The notes beneath the pieces were generated by a model. That model was not told the origin of the DNA and searched no databases. It worked only from the letters and a program-made list of their open reading frames with translations. From assembly GCA_030035585.1 (NCBI GenBank), contig CM057460.1, positions 126,712,714 to 126,776,713 on the forward strand: DNA of 64,000 bases. The letters are read 5' to 3'. This stretch comes from Dugong dugon (taxonomy: Eukaryota > Chordata > Mammalia > Sirenia > Dugongidae). Positions 1 through 11,400 of the stretch are shown one piece after another (positions within the stretch are counted from its first letter, which is position 1; each line of letters starts with the position of its first letter). The translations under genes and the position numbers were made by a program.

Positions 1-79
1 GAGGTGTTTGGTTGTACATAAGCAGCCTCAGTAGCTACTCTGTTTTTTTGTCATTGTTGTAAATATATCAAATTTTGCC

Positions 80-633
80 AATTCAACTTTTTACAGGTGT
101 ACAACTTATTGACAGCAATTACAATAATCGGCTGTGCAACTTAAACCCTTAATTCAATGTGATTTTTCCATCACTGTTAACCCATCTTTTCCTTCTGCCC
201 CTGGTAACCACTAATAAACTTTGATCTCTATGCATTTACCTTTTCTTGTCTTTTTATATAAGTGAGGTCATACAATATTTGTTCTTTTGTGATTGGTTTA
301 TTTCTCTCAGCATAATGTCTTCAAGCTCCATCTGTACTGTAGCATGTATGAAGACTTCATTTCTCCTACTGGCTGAGTAGTATTCCATTGTATGTATGTA
401 CCACATTTTGTTTATCCATTCATCTGTTGATGGGCGTTTAGGTTATTTCCACCTTTTGGCTATTGTGAATAGTGCTGCAATGAACACTGGTGTACAAGTG
501 TTCTCTGCTTTCAAGTCTTTTGGGTATATACTTACAAGTGGAATTGCTGGATCATATAGTAGTTCTATTTTTAATTTTTTGAGGAACTGTCACCCTGTTT
601 TCCATAATGGCTGTACCATTTTGCATTCCATCC
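80..633 (-). mobile_element. L1 LINE, 3' end (first half, split by RTE copies)
   Basis: Read on the minus strand this is the C-terminal end of L1 ORF2 followed by 3' UTR. The plus strand shows the reverse complement of the conserved L1 segment encoding the HPNVH/MEYYxA region (around 385-425). The 3' end lies near position 80 and is diverged, like placental-age L1M elements. The copy is broken at 633/642 by RTE insertion and resumes at 4969 at exactly the next L1 base. It is 5'-truncated overall and has no open frame of useful length. Confidence 0.9.
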
Positions 634-641
634 AGCAATGG

Positions 642-1763
642 ATTGTTGTTGTTAGGTGCCGTCAAGACTGTTCCAGCTCTTAGTGAACTTGTGTATGACA
701 GAATGAAACACTGCCTGCTCCTGCGCCATCCTCAGAATTGTTGCTGTGTTAAGCTCATTGTTGCAGCCACTGTGTCAATCCATCTCTTTGAGGATCTTCC
801 TCGTTTTTGATGACTCTCTACCTTAGCAAGCATGATGTCCTTCTCCAGGCACTGGTCCTACCTGATAGCCTGTCCAAAGTACGTGAGACGAAATCTCACC
901 ATCCTCACGTCCAAGGAGTGCTCTGGCTGTAATCTTCTAAGACAGACTTGTTCATTCTTCTGGCAGTCCATGGTATATTCAGTATTCTTCACCAACACTG
1001 TAATTCAAAGGCATCAATTCTTCAGTTTTTCTTATTCATTGCCAGCATTTGCATGCAGATGAGGCAATTGAAAATATCATGGCTTGGGTCAGATGCACCT
1101 TAGTCCTCAAAGAGACATCTTTGCTTTTGAACATTTTAAAGAGGTCTTTTGCAACACATTTACCCAGTGCAATCCGTTGTTTGATTTCTTGACTGCTGCT
1201 TCCGTGGGCGTTGACTGTAGATCCAAGTAAATTGAAATCCTTAACTTCAATATTTTCTCTGTTTATCATGATGTTCCTTATTGTTCCAGCTGAGAGGATT
1301 TTTGTTTTCTTTAACTTGAACTTGCATATGAGCAACTGATGTTCAGTTAGGCAGTTGGCCCCTGGCCTTGTCCTGACTGATGACACTGAGGTTTTACATT
1401 GTCTCTTTCCACAGATGTAATCACTTTGATTCCTGTGTTTTTCATCCGGCGAGGTACACATGTATGGTTGCCATTTATGTTGTTGATAAAAGGTATTTGC
1501 AATAAGTAAGTCATTGGTCTTGCAAAGGTCTATCATATGATCACCAGTGTCATTTATGTGACCAAGGCCATATCGTCCAACTACTGATCCTTCTTAATTG
1601 TTTCCAACATCTGCATTCCAATCACCAGTAATTATCAATGCGTCTTGATTGCATATTTGATCAATTTCAGACTGCAGAAGTTGGTAAAAATCTTCAATTT
1701 CCTCATCTTTGGCATGAGTGGTTGGTGCATAATTTAAATAATAGTCGTATTAACTGGCCTTCC
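642..1763 (-). mobile_element. RTE/BovB-type LINE copy A, internally deleted and 5'-truncated
   Basis: On the minus strand this carries the post-RT C-terminal region and 3' end of an RTE-class LINE, joined directly to the C-terminal half of the endonuclease domain. Compared with copy B at 1764-4960, about 1.4 kb holding the RT domain is missing, with the junction near 1308-1314. The 3' end (642-665) has the TTG-rich tail typical of these elements. The 5' end stops near 1763, where copy B begins. The left flank carries the 8-bp TSD agcaatgg (634-641). Confidence 0.85.
1036..1536 (-). pseudogene. RTE ORF remnant: endonuclease C-terminus fused in frame to post-RT region
   Basis: A 166-codon open frame runs through the internal deletion of RTE copy A. 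The N-terminal part (residues 1-75) matches the RTE endonuclease segment, with an IANTFYQQHK-like motif and a SVRTRPGANC segment. The C-terminal part (residues 80-166) matches the region after the RT domain, with an NIMIN segment, a LLGSTVNAHGSSSQEIK segment and a TKVHLTQAMIFSIAS segment. The catalytic RT palm is absent, so it cannot encode an active reverse transcriptase. That the frame survived the junction may be chance. Confidence 0.75.
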
Positions 1764-4700
1764 TTGTTGTTGATAGGTGCTGTTGAGACAGTTCCAACTT
1801 ATAGCGACCCGGTGTACAAAGGAATGAAACAATGCCAGGTCCTGTGCCATCCTCATAATTGTTGTTATGCTTGAGCCATTGTTGCGGTTACTGTGTCAGT
1901 CCATCTCATTGAGCGTCTTTCTCTTTTTTGCTTACCCTCTACCAAGCATGATGTCCTTCTCTAGGGACTGGCCCCTCCTGTTAACACGTCCCAGGTATGT
2001 CAGACAAAGTCTTGCCATCCTTAATTCTAAGGAGCATTTTGGCTGTACTTCTTCCAAGACAGATTTATTTGTTCTTTTGGCAGTTCATGGTATATTCAGT
2101 ATTCTTCACCAACATCATAATTCAAAGGCGTCTTCCTTATTTCATTGCCAGGCTTTCCCGTGCGTATGAGGTGATTGAAAACATCATGGCTTGGGATAGG
2201 CGCATCTTAGTCTTCAAGGTGACATCTTGGCTTTTTAACACTTTAAAGAGGTCTTTTGCAGCAGATTCACCCAATGCAGTATGTCATTTGATTTCTTGAC
2301 TGCTGCTTCCATAAGTGTTGTCTATCAGTAAAATGAAATCCTTGACAACTTCAATCCTTTTCTCCATTTATCGTGATGTTGCTTATTGGTCCAGTAGTGA
2401 GGATTTTTGTTTTCTTTATGTTAAAGTGTAATCCATACTGAAGGCTGTGGTCTCTGATCTTCGTCAGTAAGTGCTTCAAGTCCTCTTCACTTTCAGCAAG
2501 CAAAGTTGTATCATCTGCATGTTGCAGGTTGTTAATGAGTCTTCCTTCAATCCTGATGCTGAATTCTTCTTCATATAGTCCAGCTTCTCAGATTATTTGT
2601 TCAGCATATAGATTGAATAAGTATGGTGAAAGGATACAATCCTGACACACCTTTCCTGACTTTAAACCACACAGTATCCCCTTGTTCTGTTTTAACGACT
2701 GCCTTGATCTATGCACAGATTCCTCATGAGCCCAATGAAGTGTTCTGGAATTCCCATTCTTTGCAATGTTATCCATAATTTGTTATGACCACACAGTCAA
2801 ATGCCTTTGCATAGTCAATAAAACACAGGTAAACATCTTTCTCGTATTTTCTGCTTTCAGCCAGGATCCATCTGACATTAGCAGTGATATCTCTCATTCT
2901 GCGTCCTCTTCTGAATCTAGTTCGAATTTCTGGCAGTTCCCTGCCAATGTACTGCTGCAGATGCTTTGAATTATCTTCAGCAAAAGTTTACTTGCATATG
3001 ATATTAATGATATTGTTCAATAATTTCTGCATTCAATTGGATCACCTTTCTTTGGAATGGGCATAAATATGGATTTCTTCCATCGGTTGGCCAGGTAGCT
3101 GTCTTCCAAATTTCTTGGTGTAGACGAGCGAGCACTTCCAGCGCTGCATCCGTTTGTTGAAACATCTCAGTTGTTATTCTGTCAATTCCTGGATCCTTGT
3201 TTTTTGTCAGTGTCTTCACTACAGCTTGGACCTCTTCCTTCAGTACTGTCAGTTCCTGATCATATGCTACCTCCTGAAATGGTTGAATGTTGACCAATTC
3301 TTTTTGGTATAGTGACTCTGTGTATTCCTTCTATCTTTTTTTGATGTTTCCTGCATCGTTGAGTATTCTTCCCATAGAATCCTTCACTATTGCAACTCAA
3401 AGCTTGACTTTTTTCTTCAGTTCTTTCAGCTTGAGTAATGCCAAGCATGTTCTTCCCTTTTGGTTTTCTCACTCCAGGTTTTTGCACGTGTCATTATAAT
3501 ACTTTACTTTGTCTTCTTGGGCTGTCCTTTAAAGTCTTCTCTGTTCAGCTCTTTTACTTCATCATTTCTTCCATTTGCATTAGCTAATCTACATTCAAGA
3601 GCAAGTTTCAGAGTCTCTTCTGACATCCATTTTGGTTTTTTGTTTCTTTCCTGTCTTTTGAGTGACCTCTTGGTTTCTTCATGTATGATGTCCTTGTTGT
3701 CGTTCCACAACTTATCTGGTCTTCAGTCGTTAATGTTCAATGTGTCAAATCTGTTCTTGATATGGTCTTTAATTCAGGTGGGATATACTCAAGGTTGTAC
3801 TTTGACTCTTGTGGACTTGTTCTAATTTTCTTCAGCTTCAACTTGAACTTACATGTGAGCAGTTGATGATCTATTCTGCAGTTGGCCCCTGGCCTTGTTC
3901 TGACTGATGATGTTGAGCTTTTCCATCGTTTCTGTTCATAGATGTAGTCAATTTGATTCCTGTATATTCCACCCAGTGAGGTCCACATGTATAGTCACCG
4001 TTTATGTTGTTGAAAAAAGGTATTTGCAATGAAGAATTCATTGGTCTTGCAAAATTCTATCATGCATTCTCCAGCATCATTTCTATCACCAAGGCCATAT
4101 TTTCCAAGTACTGATCTTTCTTTGTTTCTAACTTCTGCATTCCAATCACCAGTAATTATCAATTCATCCTGATTGCATGTTTGATCAATTTCAGACTGCA
4201 GAAGCTGGTAAAAATCTTCCATTTCCTCATGTTTGGCCTTAGTGGTTGGTGCATAAATTTAAGTAATAGTCATATTAACCGATCTTCCTGTAGGCCTTAT
4301 GGGTATTATGCTATCGCTGACAGCATTGGTCTTCAGGATAGATCTTGAAATTTTCTTTTTGACAGTGAATGCCATGCCATTCCTCTTCAGTTTGTCTTTC
4401 CTAGCATAGTAGACTATATGATTGTCCTATTCAGAATGGCCAATACCAGTCCATTTCAGCTTACTAACGCCTAGGATATTGATGTTTATGTGCTCTGTTT
4501 CATTTTTGACAATTTCCAATTTTCCTGGATTCATACTTCATACATTCTATGTCCCGGTTATTAATGGGTGTTTGCAGCTGTTTGTTCTCATTTTGAGTCG
4601 TGCTGCATCAGCAAATGAAGGTCCCAGAAGCTTGACTCCATCCACATCATTAAGGTCAACTCTACTTTGAGGAGGCAGCTCTTCCCCAGCTGTCTTCTGA

Positions 4701-4960
4701 GTGCCTTCCAACCTGAGGGGCTCATCTTCTGGCATATATTAGACAGTGTTCCACTGCTATTCATAAGTTTTTCAATGGCCAGTTTTTTCGGAAGTAGACC
4801 GCTAGGTCCTTCTTCCTAGTCTGTGTTAGTCTGGAAGCTCAGCTGAAACCTGTCCTCCATAGGTGACCCTGCTGGTATTTGAAATACTGGTGGCATAGCT
4901 TCCAGCATCACAGCAACACGTAAGCCACCACAGTACGACAAACTGATAGACACGAGGTGG
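1764..4960 (-). mobile_element. RTE/BovB-type LINE copy B, near full length (about 3.2 kb)
   Basis: The minus strand reads 5' UTR (about 4960-4540), a single endonuclease-RT ORF remnant, then a short 3' end with a TTG-rich terminus at 1764. The length of about 3.2 kb fits a full RTE. The right end at 4960 is followed by agcaatgg (4961-4968), which matches the eight bases at 634-641 to the left of copy A. The tandem A+B pair therefore sits between one TSD inside an L1. The 5' UTR resembles the 5' portion of the short derivative at 6083-6537. Confidence 0.88.
1875..4534 (-). pseudogene. RTE endonuclease-reverse transcriptase ORF, degenerate
   Basis: Fragments in shifting frames follow RTE order. 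At about 4534 there is an MNPGKLE-type start segment. An APE-type endonuclease piece at 3995-4222 carries the GDWNAEV motif with its catalytic Asn intact. An N-terminal RT piece at 3004-3297 carries KNKDPGIDRITTEM, and a palm piece at 2588-2776 carries CILSPYLFNLYAEQII. The catalytic YADD site has become HADD (2510-2521). Several frameshifts and stops separate the pieces. The protein would nick DNA and prime reverse transcription at the target. This copy is dead. Confidence 0.85.
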
Positions 4961-4968
4961 AGCAATGG

Positions 4969-5275
4969 ATAAGTGCTCCACTATCCCCACATTCTCACCA
5001 ACATTTGTTATTTATTTATTTATTTATTTTATCTTACCCATCATAGTGGAAATGAAATGGTATCTCATTGTTGTTTTGATTTGCGTGTCTCTGGTGGCTA
5101 ATGATGCTGAGCCTCTTTTCATGTGTTTGGTCCATTTTAATATTCTTTTTGGTGAAATGTCTGTTTAAGTCCTTTGCCCATTTTATGATTGGCTTATTGT
5201 CTTTTTGTTGTTAAGTTGTCGAAGTTTCATATATATTTTCGTCATTAGATGTTTGTCAGATATATGGTTTCCAAA
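4969..5275 (-). mobile_element. L1 LINE (second half of the element starting at 80)
   Basis: This resumes the ORF2 C-terminal region of the 80-633 L1 with no missing L1 bases apart from the duplicated target agcaatgg. It contains a (TTTA)n stretch at about 5010-5032 and then the L1 segment that reads antisense as the ISLMANDxE-type region. Similarity fades near 5275. Confidence 0.85.
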
Positions 5276-5689
5276 TAATTTTCCACTGTTAAAAACGGTG
5301 TTTCCTTTCACAGTTTCTAAGGATGTGTGCCACAGTTTCTATGGATGATTGCTAATGACAGCTGAACAGAGTTTTGTAAAGAAATTTATCTACTTTGATA
5401 AAACCAACAGTTCTTTTTTTGAACTTTAGTGGCAGGTACACATACATGTGAGTTAACTGTAAGAGCACCCCTGATGTAGGTTTGACAAAAACTTTCAAGA
5501 AGCAGGGTAAATGGAACTAAATTTCCAGAAGGCAGTCTTTTTGTGAGGCAGGAGGAAGAGAGAATAGGCTTTGTGAGAATTCTTTATGGCCAAATTTGAA
5601 AATTCCGACGAACCTTGAATAGGGCCTTGACTCTTCCCTATATGAAGCTTCTTAAAGAGTTTTTGTTTTTTTTTTTTCCCCAAGGAATA
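5276..5689. other. Unassigned sequence
   Basis: I see no gene and no repeat family that I can name. There is a short T-run near 5666-5678. Confidence 0.5.
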
Positions 5690-5806
5690 TTGTTGTAGGC
5701 AGAATAATGCCCTGCCTCCAGAGATATCAGGCTGTAATCCCTGGATCCTATAAGTGTTACCTTATAAGGAAAAAAGGGTCTTTGCAGATTTGATTAGATA
5801 GATATA
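5690..5806 (+). mobile_element. MaLR (MLT1-like) LTR fragment
   Basis: The text around 5700-5800 has the MLT1-type order: gcagaataatgccc, a TAATCCCTGGA-like block, TTACCTTATAAGGAAAAA, then GTCTTTGCAGAT. It is the 5' part of an LTR only. It abuts an old L1 and its 3' part is missing. Confidence 0.6.
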
Positions 5807-5819
5807 GATTTAGATATAA

Positions 5820-6082
5820 TTTTATATTAGTTTCTCTAGTGGCATTCTAGGTATTTCTCTTTGCATCATTTTTTAATAGTTGCTCTAAGGATTATACTGT
5901 ATATTTTAACCATATACCAATCTGTTGAAATATTTAATTACTTTTCATAAAATATAGGAATCTTTCAACTGTGTAATTCTATTTTTATCCCCTTCCTTTA
6001 TGCTTTCTTTATACTGTCAGTAAGTCCATATATTTAACAAATATCTGTAAATCTATCAATTCAGAGTTACAAATTTTGCTTT
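5820..6082 (-). mobile_element. Old L1 5' region, fragment 1
   Basis: Pyrimidine-rich antisense text is continuous in character with 6545-7410 and 15899-16552. I read it as one old L1M-type 5' region later split by insertions. It ends with ttgcttt (6076-6082), the TSD of the RTE derivative that follows. Confidence 0.5.
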
Positions 6083-6537
6083 AAGTTGTTGTTGAGTTGG
6101 CTCCAACTCATGGTGACCCCATGTATAACAGAACATAACTTTGCCCAGTCCTGCACCATCTTCATGATCATTGGTATGTTTGAGTCCATTGTTGCTGCCA
6201 TTGTGTCAATCCATTTCATTGAGGGTTTCCCTCACCTTCACTGGCCCTCCACTTTACCAGACATAATGTCCTTCTCCAGTACTTGTCCCTCCTGATGATG
6301 CCTACAGAGTAAGTGAGTTGTCTCAGACAGTATTCTGTGATCCATAGGATTTCATGGCTAATTTTTGGAAGTAGATCACCAGGCCGTTCTTTCTAGCCTA
6401 TCTTAGTCTGGAAGCTCTGCTGAAACGTGTCCACCATGAGTGATCCTGCTGATATTTGATATATTAGTGTCATAGCTTCTGGCATCTTAACAACATGCAA
6501 GACACTGCAGTATAACAAACTGACAGGCAGGTGGTGG
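6083..6537 (-). mobile_element. Short non-autonomous RTE derivative (about 455 bp)
   Basis: The minus strand reads RTE 5' UTR (about 6537-6360, matching 4960-4770), a short junction segment, then RTE 3' end (about 6300-6083, matching 1980-1764). Nearly all of the EN-RT ORF is missing. It is flanked by the 7-bp repeats ttgcttt at 6076-6082 and 6538-6544, so it inserted as a unit. It has both RTE termini, as expected of an element mobilised by RTE proteins. Confidence 0.8.
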
Positions 6538-6544
6538 TTGCTTT

Positions 6545-7410
6545 TCATAGTCATAAGTATATATATTAGAGAAGAAACAAAAACTTACATGTAATCTTTT
6601 ATACTTACCTATGTATTTACTTTATTCTTTCCTATAGATCTGAGTTGTTATCTGGTGTTACTTCTCTTCAGACTGAAGAATTTCTGTTAGAATTTCTTGT
6701 AGTTAAGGTCTGCTGGCAACACATTATCTCAGTTTTTGTTTGGTTATGTCCTTATTTTGCATTTATTATTGAAGTATGGCCTTACTGGAAATAGAATTCT
6801 TGGTTTCTGCACTTTGCATATATTGTTCCAGTTCTTTTGGCTCCAGTGGTTTCTGATGAGAATTCAGCAGTCAGTCTTATCATTTTTCCCTCTGTATGGA
6901 ACGTGTCATTTTTTTCCCTGACCCCTTTCAAGATTCGTTCTATATCTTTGGCTTTTCAGCAGTTTGTTATAGCTAAGATAGATTTTCTTTGTGTTTATTA
7001 TTTTGGTTGGGTTTCATTGAATTTAGTGGAATTTAGCCTAATGTTTTCCATCAAATTTGGGGATTTTTCAGCCAGTGTGTCTATGAATATTTTTTCTTTA
7101 CCCTTTTTACCGGTCCTGCTGAGATTCTAATTACACATATGTTGGGTTGCTTCATATTGTCCCACAGGTCTTTGATGTTCTGATTATTTTACCTCATTCA
7201 TTTTTCTCTCTGATCTTTGGATTTGGTAATTTCTATTAATTCATCTTCAAGTTTACTGCTTCATCCTTTGACATCTTCAAGTGCTGTCAAGTTCATCTGG
7301 TGAATATTTTATTTCAGTTATCGTCCTTTTCAGCTCTAGAATTTTTTCCTGTTGAGATCCCCTCTGTGTTCTCTTACTGATAGCATGTTTTCCTTCAGTT
7401 TATTGAACAT
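6545..7410 (-). mobile_element. Old L1 5' region, fragment 2
   Basis: Antisense text contains the phrases typical of the L1M region upstream of and into ORF1, for example TTCTATATCTTTGGCTTT at about 6935 and TTCTGATTATTTTACCTCATT at about 7176. It ends with attgaacat (7402-7410), which recurs at 15899-15907 after a whole L1, showing where the younger L1 landed. Confidence 0.7.
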
Positions 7411-8177
7411 TTTTTTTTATTGTACTTCAGATGAAGGTTTACAGAGCAAATTAGTTTCTCATGAAATAATTGATGAACATATTGTTTTGTGTTATTGGTT
7501 GCCAGCCCCACAACGTGTCAACACGTTCCCTCCCTCGACCTTGGGTTGCTCATTATCAGCTTTCCTGTCCTCTCCTGACTTCTTATCCCTGCCCCTGGGC
7601 TGGTGTGCCCATTTAGTCTCATTTTGTTTTATGGGCCTATCTAATCTTTGGCTGAAGGATGAACCTCAGGAGTCACATCAGTACTGAGTTTAAAGGGTGT
7701 CCAGAGGCCATATTCTGGGGGTTTCTGCAGTGTCTATCAGACCAGTAAGTCTCATCTTTTTATGTGAGTTAGAATTTTGTTCTACATCTTTCTCCAGTTC
7801 TGTCTGGGACCCTCTATTGTGATCCCTGTCAGAGCAGTCAGTGGTGGTAGCTGGGCACCATCTGGTTGTGCTGGACTCAGTCTGGTAGAGGCTGTGGTAG
7901 TTGTGATCCATTAGAACTTTGGACTAATCTTTCCCTTGTGTCTTTAGTTTTCTTCATTCTCCCTTGCTTCAGACAGGGTGGGACCAGTGAAGTATCTTAG
8001 ATGGCTGCTCACAAGCTTTTGAGACCCCAGATGCTACTCACCAAAGTAGGATGTAGAACATTTTGTTTATAAACTGTGTTATGCCAACTGAGCTAGATGT
8101 CCCCCGAGACCATGGTCCACAGCCCTCAGCCCACTAATTTGGTCCCTCAGGGAGTTTGGCTGTGTCTTTGAAGCTTC

Positions 8178-8340
8178 TGGCATAGTGGTTCAGCTGGTTG
8201 AATTCAAAAGAGTTCAAAAGGTTGGCAGTTCATATCCACCAGGCGCTCCTCGGAAACCCTGTGGGGCAGTTCTACTCTGTCCTATAGGCTTGCTATGAGT
8301 TGGAATTGACTCGATGGCAAAGTGTTTGTTTTGGTTTTAT
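8178..8340 (+). mobile_element. AfroSINE (short form) in L1 3' UTR
   Basis: The order is a tRNA-like head (tggcatagtggtt), a B-box-like ggcagttcatatccacc, a body with tggggcagttctactctgtcc, then a gagttggaattgactcgatgg end and a T/G-rich tail. TSD gaagcttc lies at 8170-8177 and 8341-8348. The roughly 40-bp middle segment of the long form is absent. It post-dates the host L1. Confidence 0.93.
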
Positions 8341-8493
8341 GAAGCTTCCGTGACCTTGCCTTCATCAAGTTGTGCTGACTTCCCCAAAATTGTGTACTGT
8401 CTTAACTGTCAGCAAAGTTACCACTTATATATTGTCTAGTTAGTGTTTTTCCCTCCCCACCCCTTCCTAATAACCATTAAAGATTGATTGTTT

Positions 8494-11400
8494 CTATGTG
8501 TAAACCTTGTCATGAGTTTTCAACAGCGGTCTCATACAGTATTTGTCCTTTTGTGATTGACTTATTACACGCAGCATAATGCCCCCTAGATTCATCCGTG
8601 TTGTAAGATGTTTCACAGATTCATCATTGTTCTTTATCGTTGCATAGTATTCCATTGTGTGTATGTACATAATTTGTTTATCCATTCATCTGTTGATGGG
8701 CATTTAGGTTGTTTCCATCTTTTTACTGTTACGAATAATGCTGCAGTGAACACAGGTGTGCATATGTCTATTTGTGTGATGGCTCTTATTTCTCTAGGAT
8801 ATAGTCCTAGGAATGGGATTGCTGGATCATATGGTATTTTTATTTCTAGCTTTTTTAAGGAAGTGCCGTATAGTCTTCCAAAATGTTTGTACAGTTTTTC
8901 CCACCAGCAGTGCATAAGAGTTCCAAGCTCCCCACAGCCTCTCCAACATTTGTTATTTTCTGTTTTTTTTGTCTTCTTGCCAGTAATGTTGGGGTGAGAT
9001 GGTATCTCACTGTAGTTTTGATTTGCATTTCTCTAATGGCTAGTGACCTCGAGCATCTCCTCATGTGTCTGTTAGCTGTCTGATTGCCTTCTTTGGTAAA
9101 GTGTCTGTTCATATCCTTTGCCCATTTTTTAATTGAATTATTTATCTTTTTGTTTTAGAGGTGTTGGATTTTCCTATAGATTTTAGAGATTAGGCCTTTG
9201 TCAGATTTGTCATACCCCAAAATTTTTTTCCCAGTCTGTAGGTTCTCTTTTTACTCTTTGGTGAAGTCTTTTGATGAGCGTAAATCTTTAATTTTTAGAA
9301 ATTTCCAGTTATCTAGCTTATCTTCGTGTGTTTGTGTATTGTTAATGCTTTGTATGCTATTTATGCGGAGTATTAGGGCCTCTCGTGTTGACCGTATTTT
9401 TTCTTCTATGGTCTTTATAGTTTTTGGTTTTATATTTAGGTCTTTGATCCATTTTGAATTAGTTTTTGTGTACAGTGTGAGGTGTGGGTCCTGTTTCATT
9501 TTTTTACAGATGGACATCGGTTTTGCCAGCACCGTTTGTTAAAAAGACTGTCTTTTCCCCATTGGATGGACTTTGGGCCTTTGTCAAAGATCAGGTGACC
9601 GTAGGTGGATGAATTCACATTTAGATTCTCAATTCTGTTCCATCGGTCAATGTATCTGTTGTTTGTACCAGTACCAGGCTGTTTTGACTACTGTAGCTGT
9701 ATAGTATGTTCTGAGGTCAGGTAGTGCGAGTCCTCCTATTTTATTCTTTTTCTTCAATAGTGCTTTATTTATCCAGGACCTTTTTCCTTTCTGTATAAAG
9801 TTATTGATTAGTTTTTCCATCTCATTAAAGAACACTGTTGGTATTTGGATCAGGATTATACTATATTTGTAGATTGCTTTGGGTAGAATTGCCATTTTCA
9901 CAATGTTGAGTCTTACCTATCCGTGAGCATGGTATGTTTTTCCATTTATGTAGATCTCTTTTGGTTTCTTGCAGTAGTGTTTTGTGGTTTTCTTTGTAGA
10001 GGTCTTTTACATCCCTGGTTTGATTTATTCCTCAGTTATTTTATTTTTTTAGGAACAATTATAAATGGTGTTACTTTCCTAATTTCCTTTTCATAGTCCT
10101 CTTTATTGTTGTGTAGGAATTCAACTGATTTTTGTTTGTTTGTCTTGTATCCTGCTACTCTGCTGAATCTTTCTGTTAGTTCCAGTAGTTTTCTGTGGAG
10201 TCCTGTGGGTTCTCTATATATAGTATCATATCATCCGCAAATAGGGACAGTTTTACTGCTTCCTTAACAATTTGGATGGCTTTTATTTCTTTTTCTTGCC
10301 TTATTGCTGTAGCTAGGACTTCCAGCACAATGTTAAATAGGAGTGGTGATAAAGGACATCCTTGTCTTGTTCCTGTTCTCAGGGGGAATGTTTTCAGCCT
10401 CTCTGTTAAGAACGTTGGCTGTTGGTTTTGTATAGGTGTCCTTTATTATGTTGAGGAATTTCCCTAGTATTCCTATTTTTTTGAGAGTTTTTATCAGGAA
10501 TGGGTGTGAGACTTTATCGAGTGCCTTCTCTGTGTCGATTGAGATGATCATGTGATTCTTTTCTTTCCTTTTATTTATGTGGTGGAGTACACTGACTGAT
10601 TTTCTAGTGTCGAACCATCCTTGCATACCTGGTATGAATCCCACGTGGTCATGATGTATTATTTTTTTGATATGATGCTGAATTCTATTGGCTAGAATTT
10701 TGTTGAGAATTTTTGCATGTATATTCCTAAGAGATATTGGTCCTATAATTTTCTTTTTTTGTGGTGTCTTTGCATGGTTTTGGTATCAGGGTTATGCTGG
10801 CTTCATAGAATGAATTTGGAAGTATCCTTTCCTTTTCTGTGATCTGAAATAATTTGAGTAGTACTAGTGTAAGCTCTTCACTGTTTGGTAGAATTCTCCA
10901 GTGAAGCCATCTGGGCCAGGGCTTTTTTTTTTTTTTTTTTTTTTGGATGGGAGGTTTTTAATTACCTTTTCAATCTCTTCTCTTGTTATGGATCTGTTCA
11001 GATTTTCGACCTCCGTTTATGTTAGTTTAGATAGATAGTGTGTTTCTAGAAATTTGTCCATTATCTCTAGGTTTTCAAATTTGTTGGAGTATAGTTTTTC
11101 ATAGTACTCTGTTATGAACCTTTTTATTTCAGTTAGGTGTGTTGCAATGTCCCACTTTTCATTTCTTATTTGGATTATTTGTGTCCCCACTTTTTTTCTT
11201 TTGTCAGTTTGGCCTATGGTTTGTCCATTTTCTTGATCCTTTTAAAGAGCCAACTTTTGGTTTTGTTTATTCTTTCTGTTGTTTTTCTCTTCTCTATTTC
11301 ATTTATTTCTGCTCTGATCTTTTTTATTTCCTTTCTTCTGGAGGCTGTGGGCTTCTTTTGCTATTCTCTTTCTATTTGTTTGAGTTGTATAGCTAGTGTT

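Noticed and set aside
8883-9083. Plus-strand frames opposite L1 ORF2, such as [14 protein letters not shown]
   Set aside because: Shadow frames on the complementary strand of ORF2. The same pattern recurs at 28261, 50805 and 62121 because all are copies of the same L1 segment.
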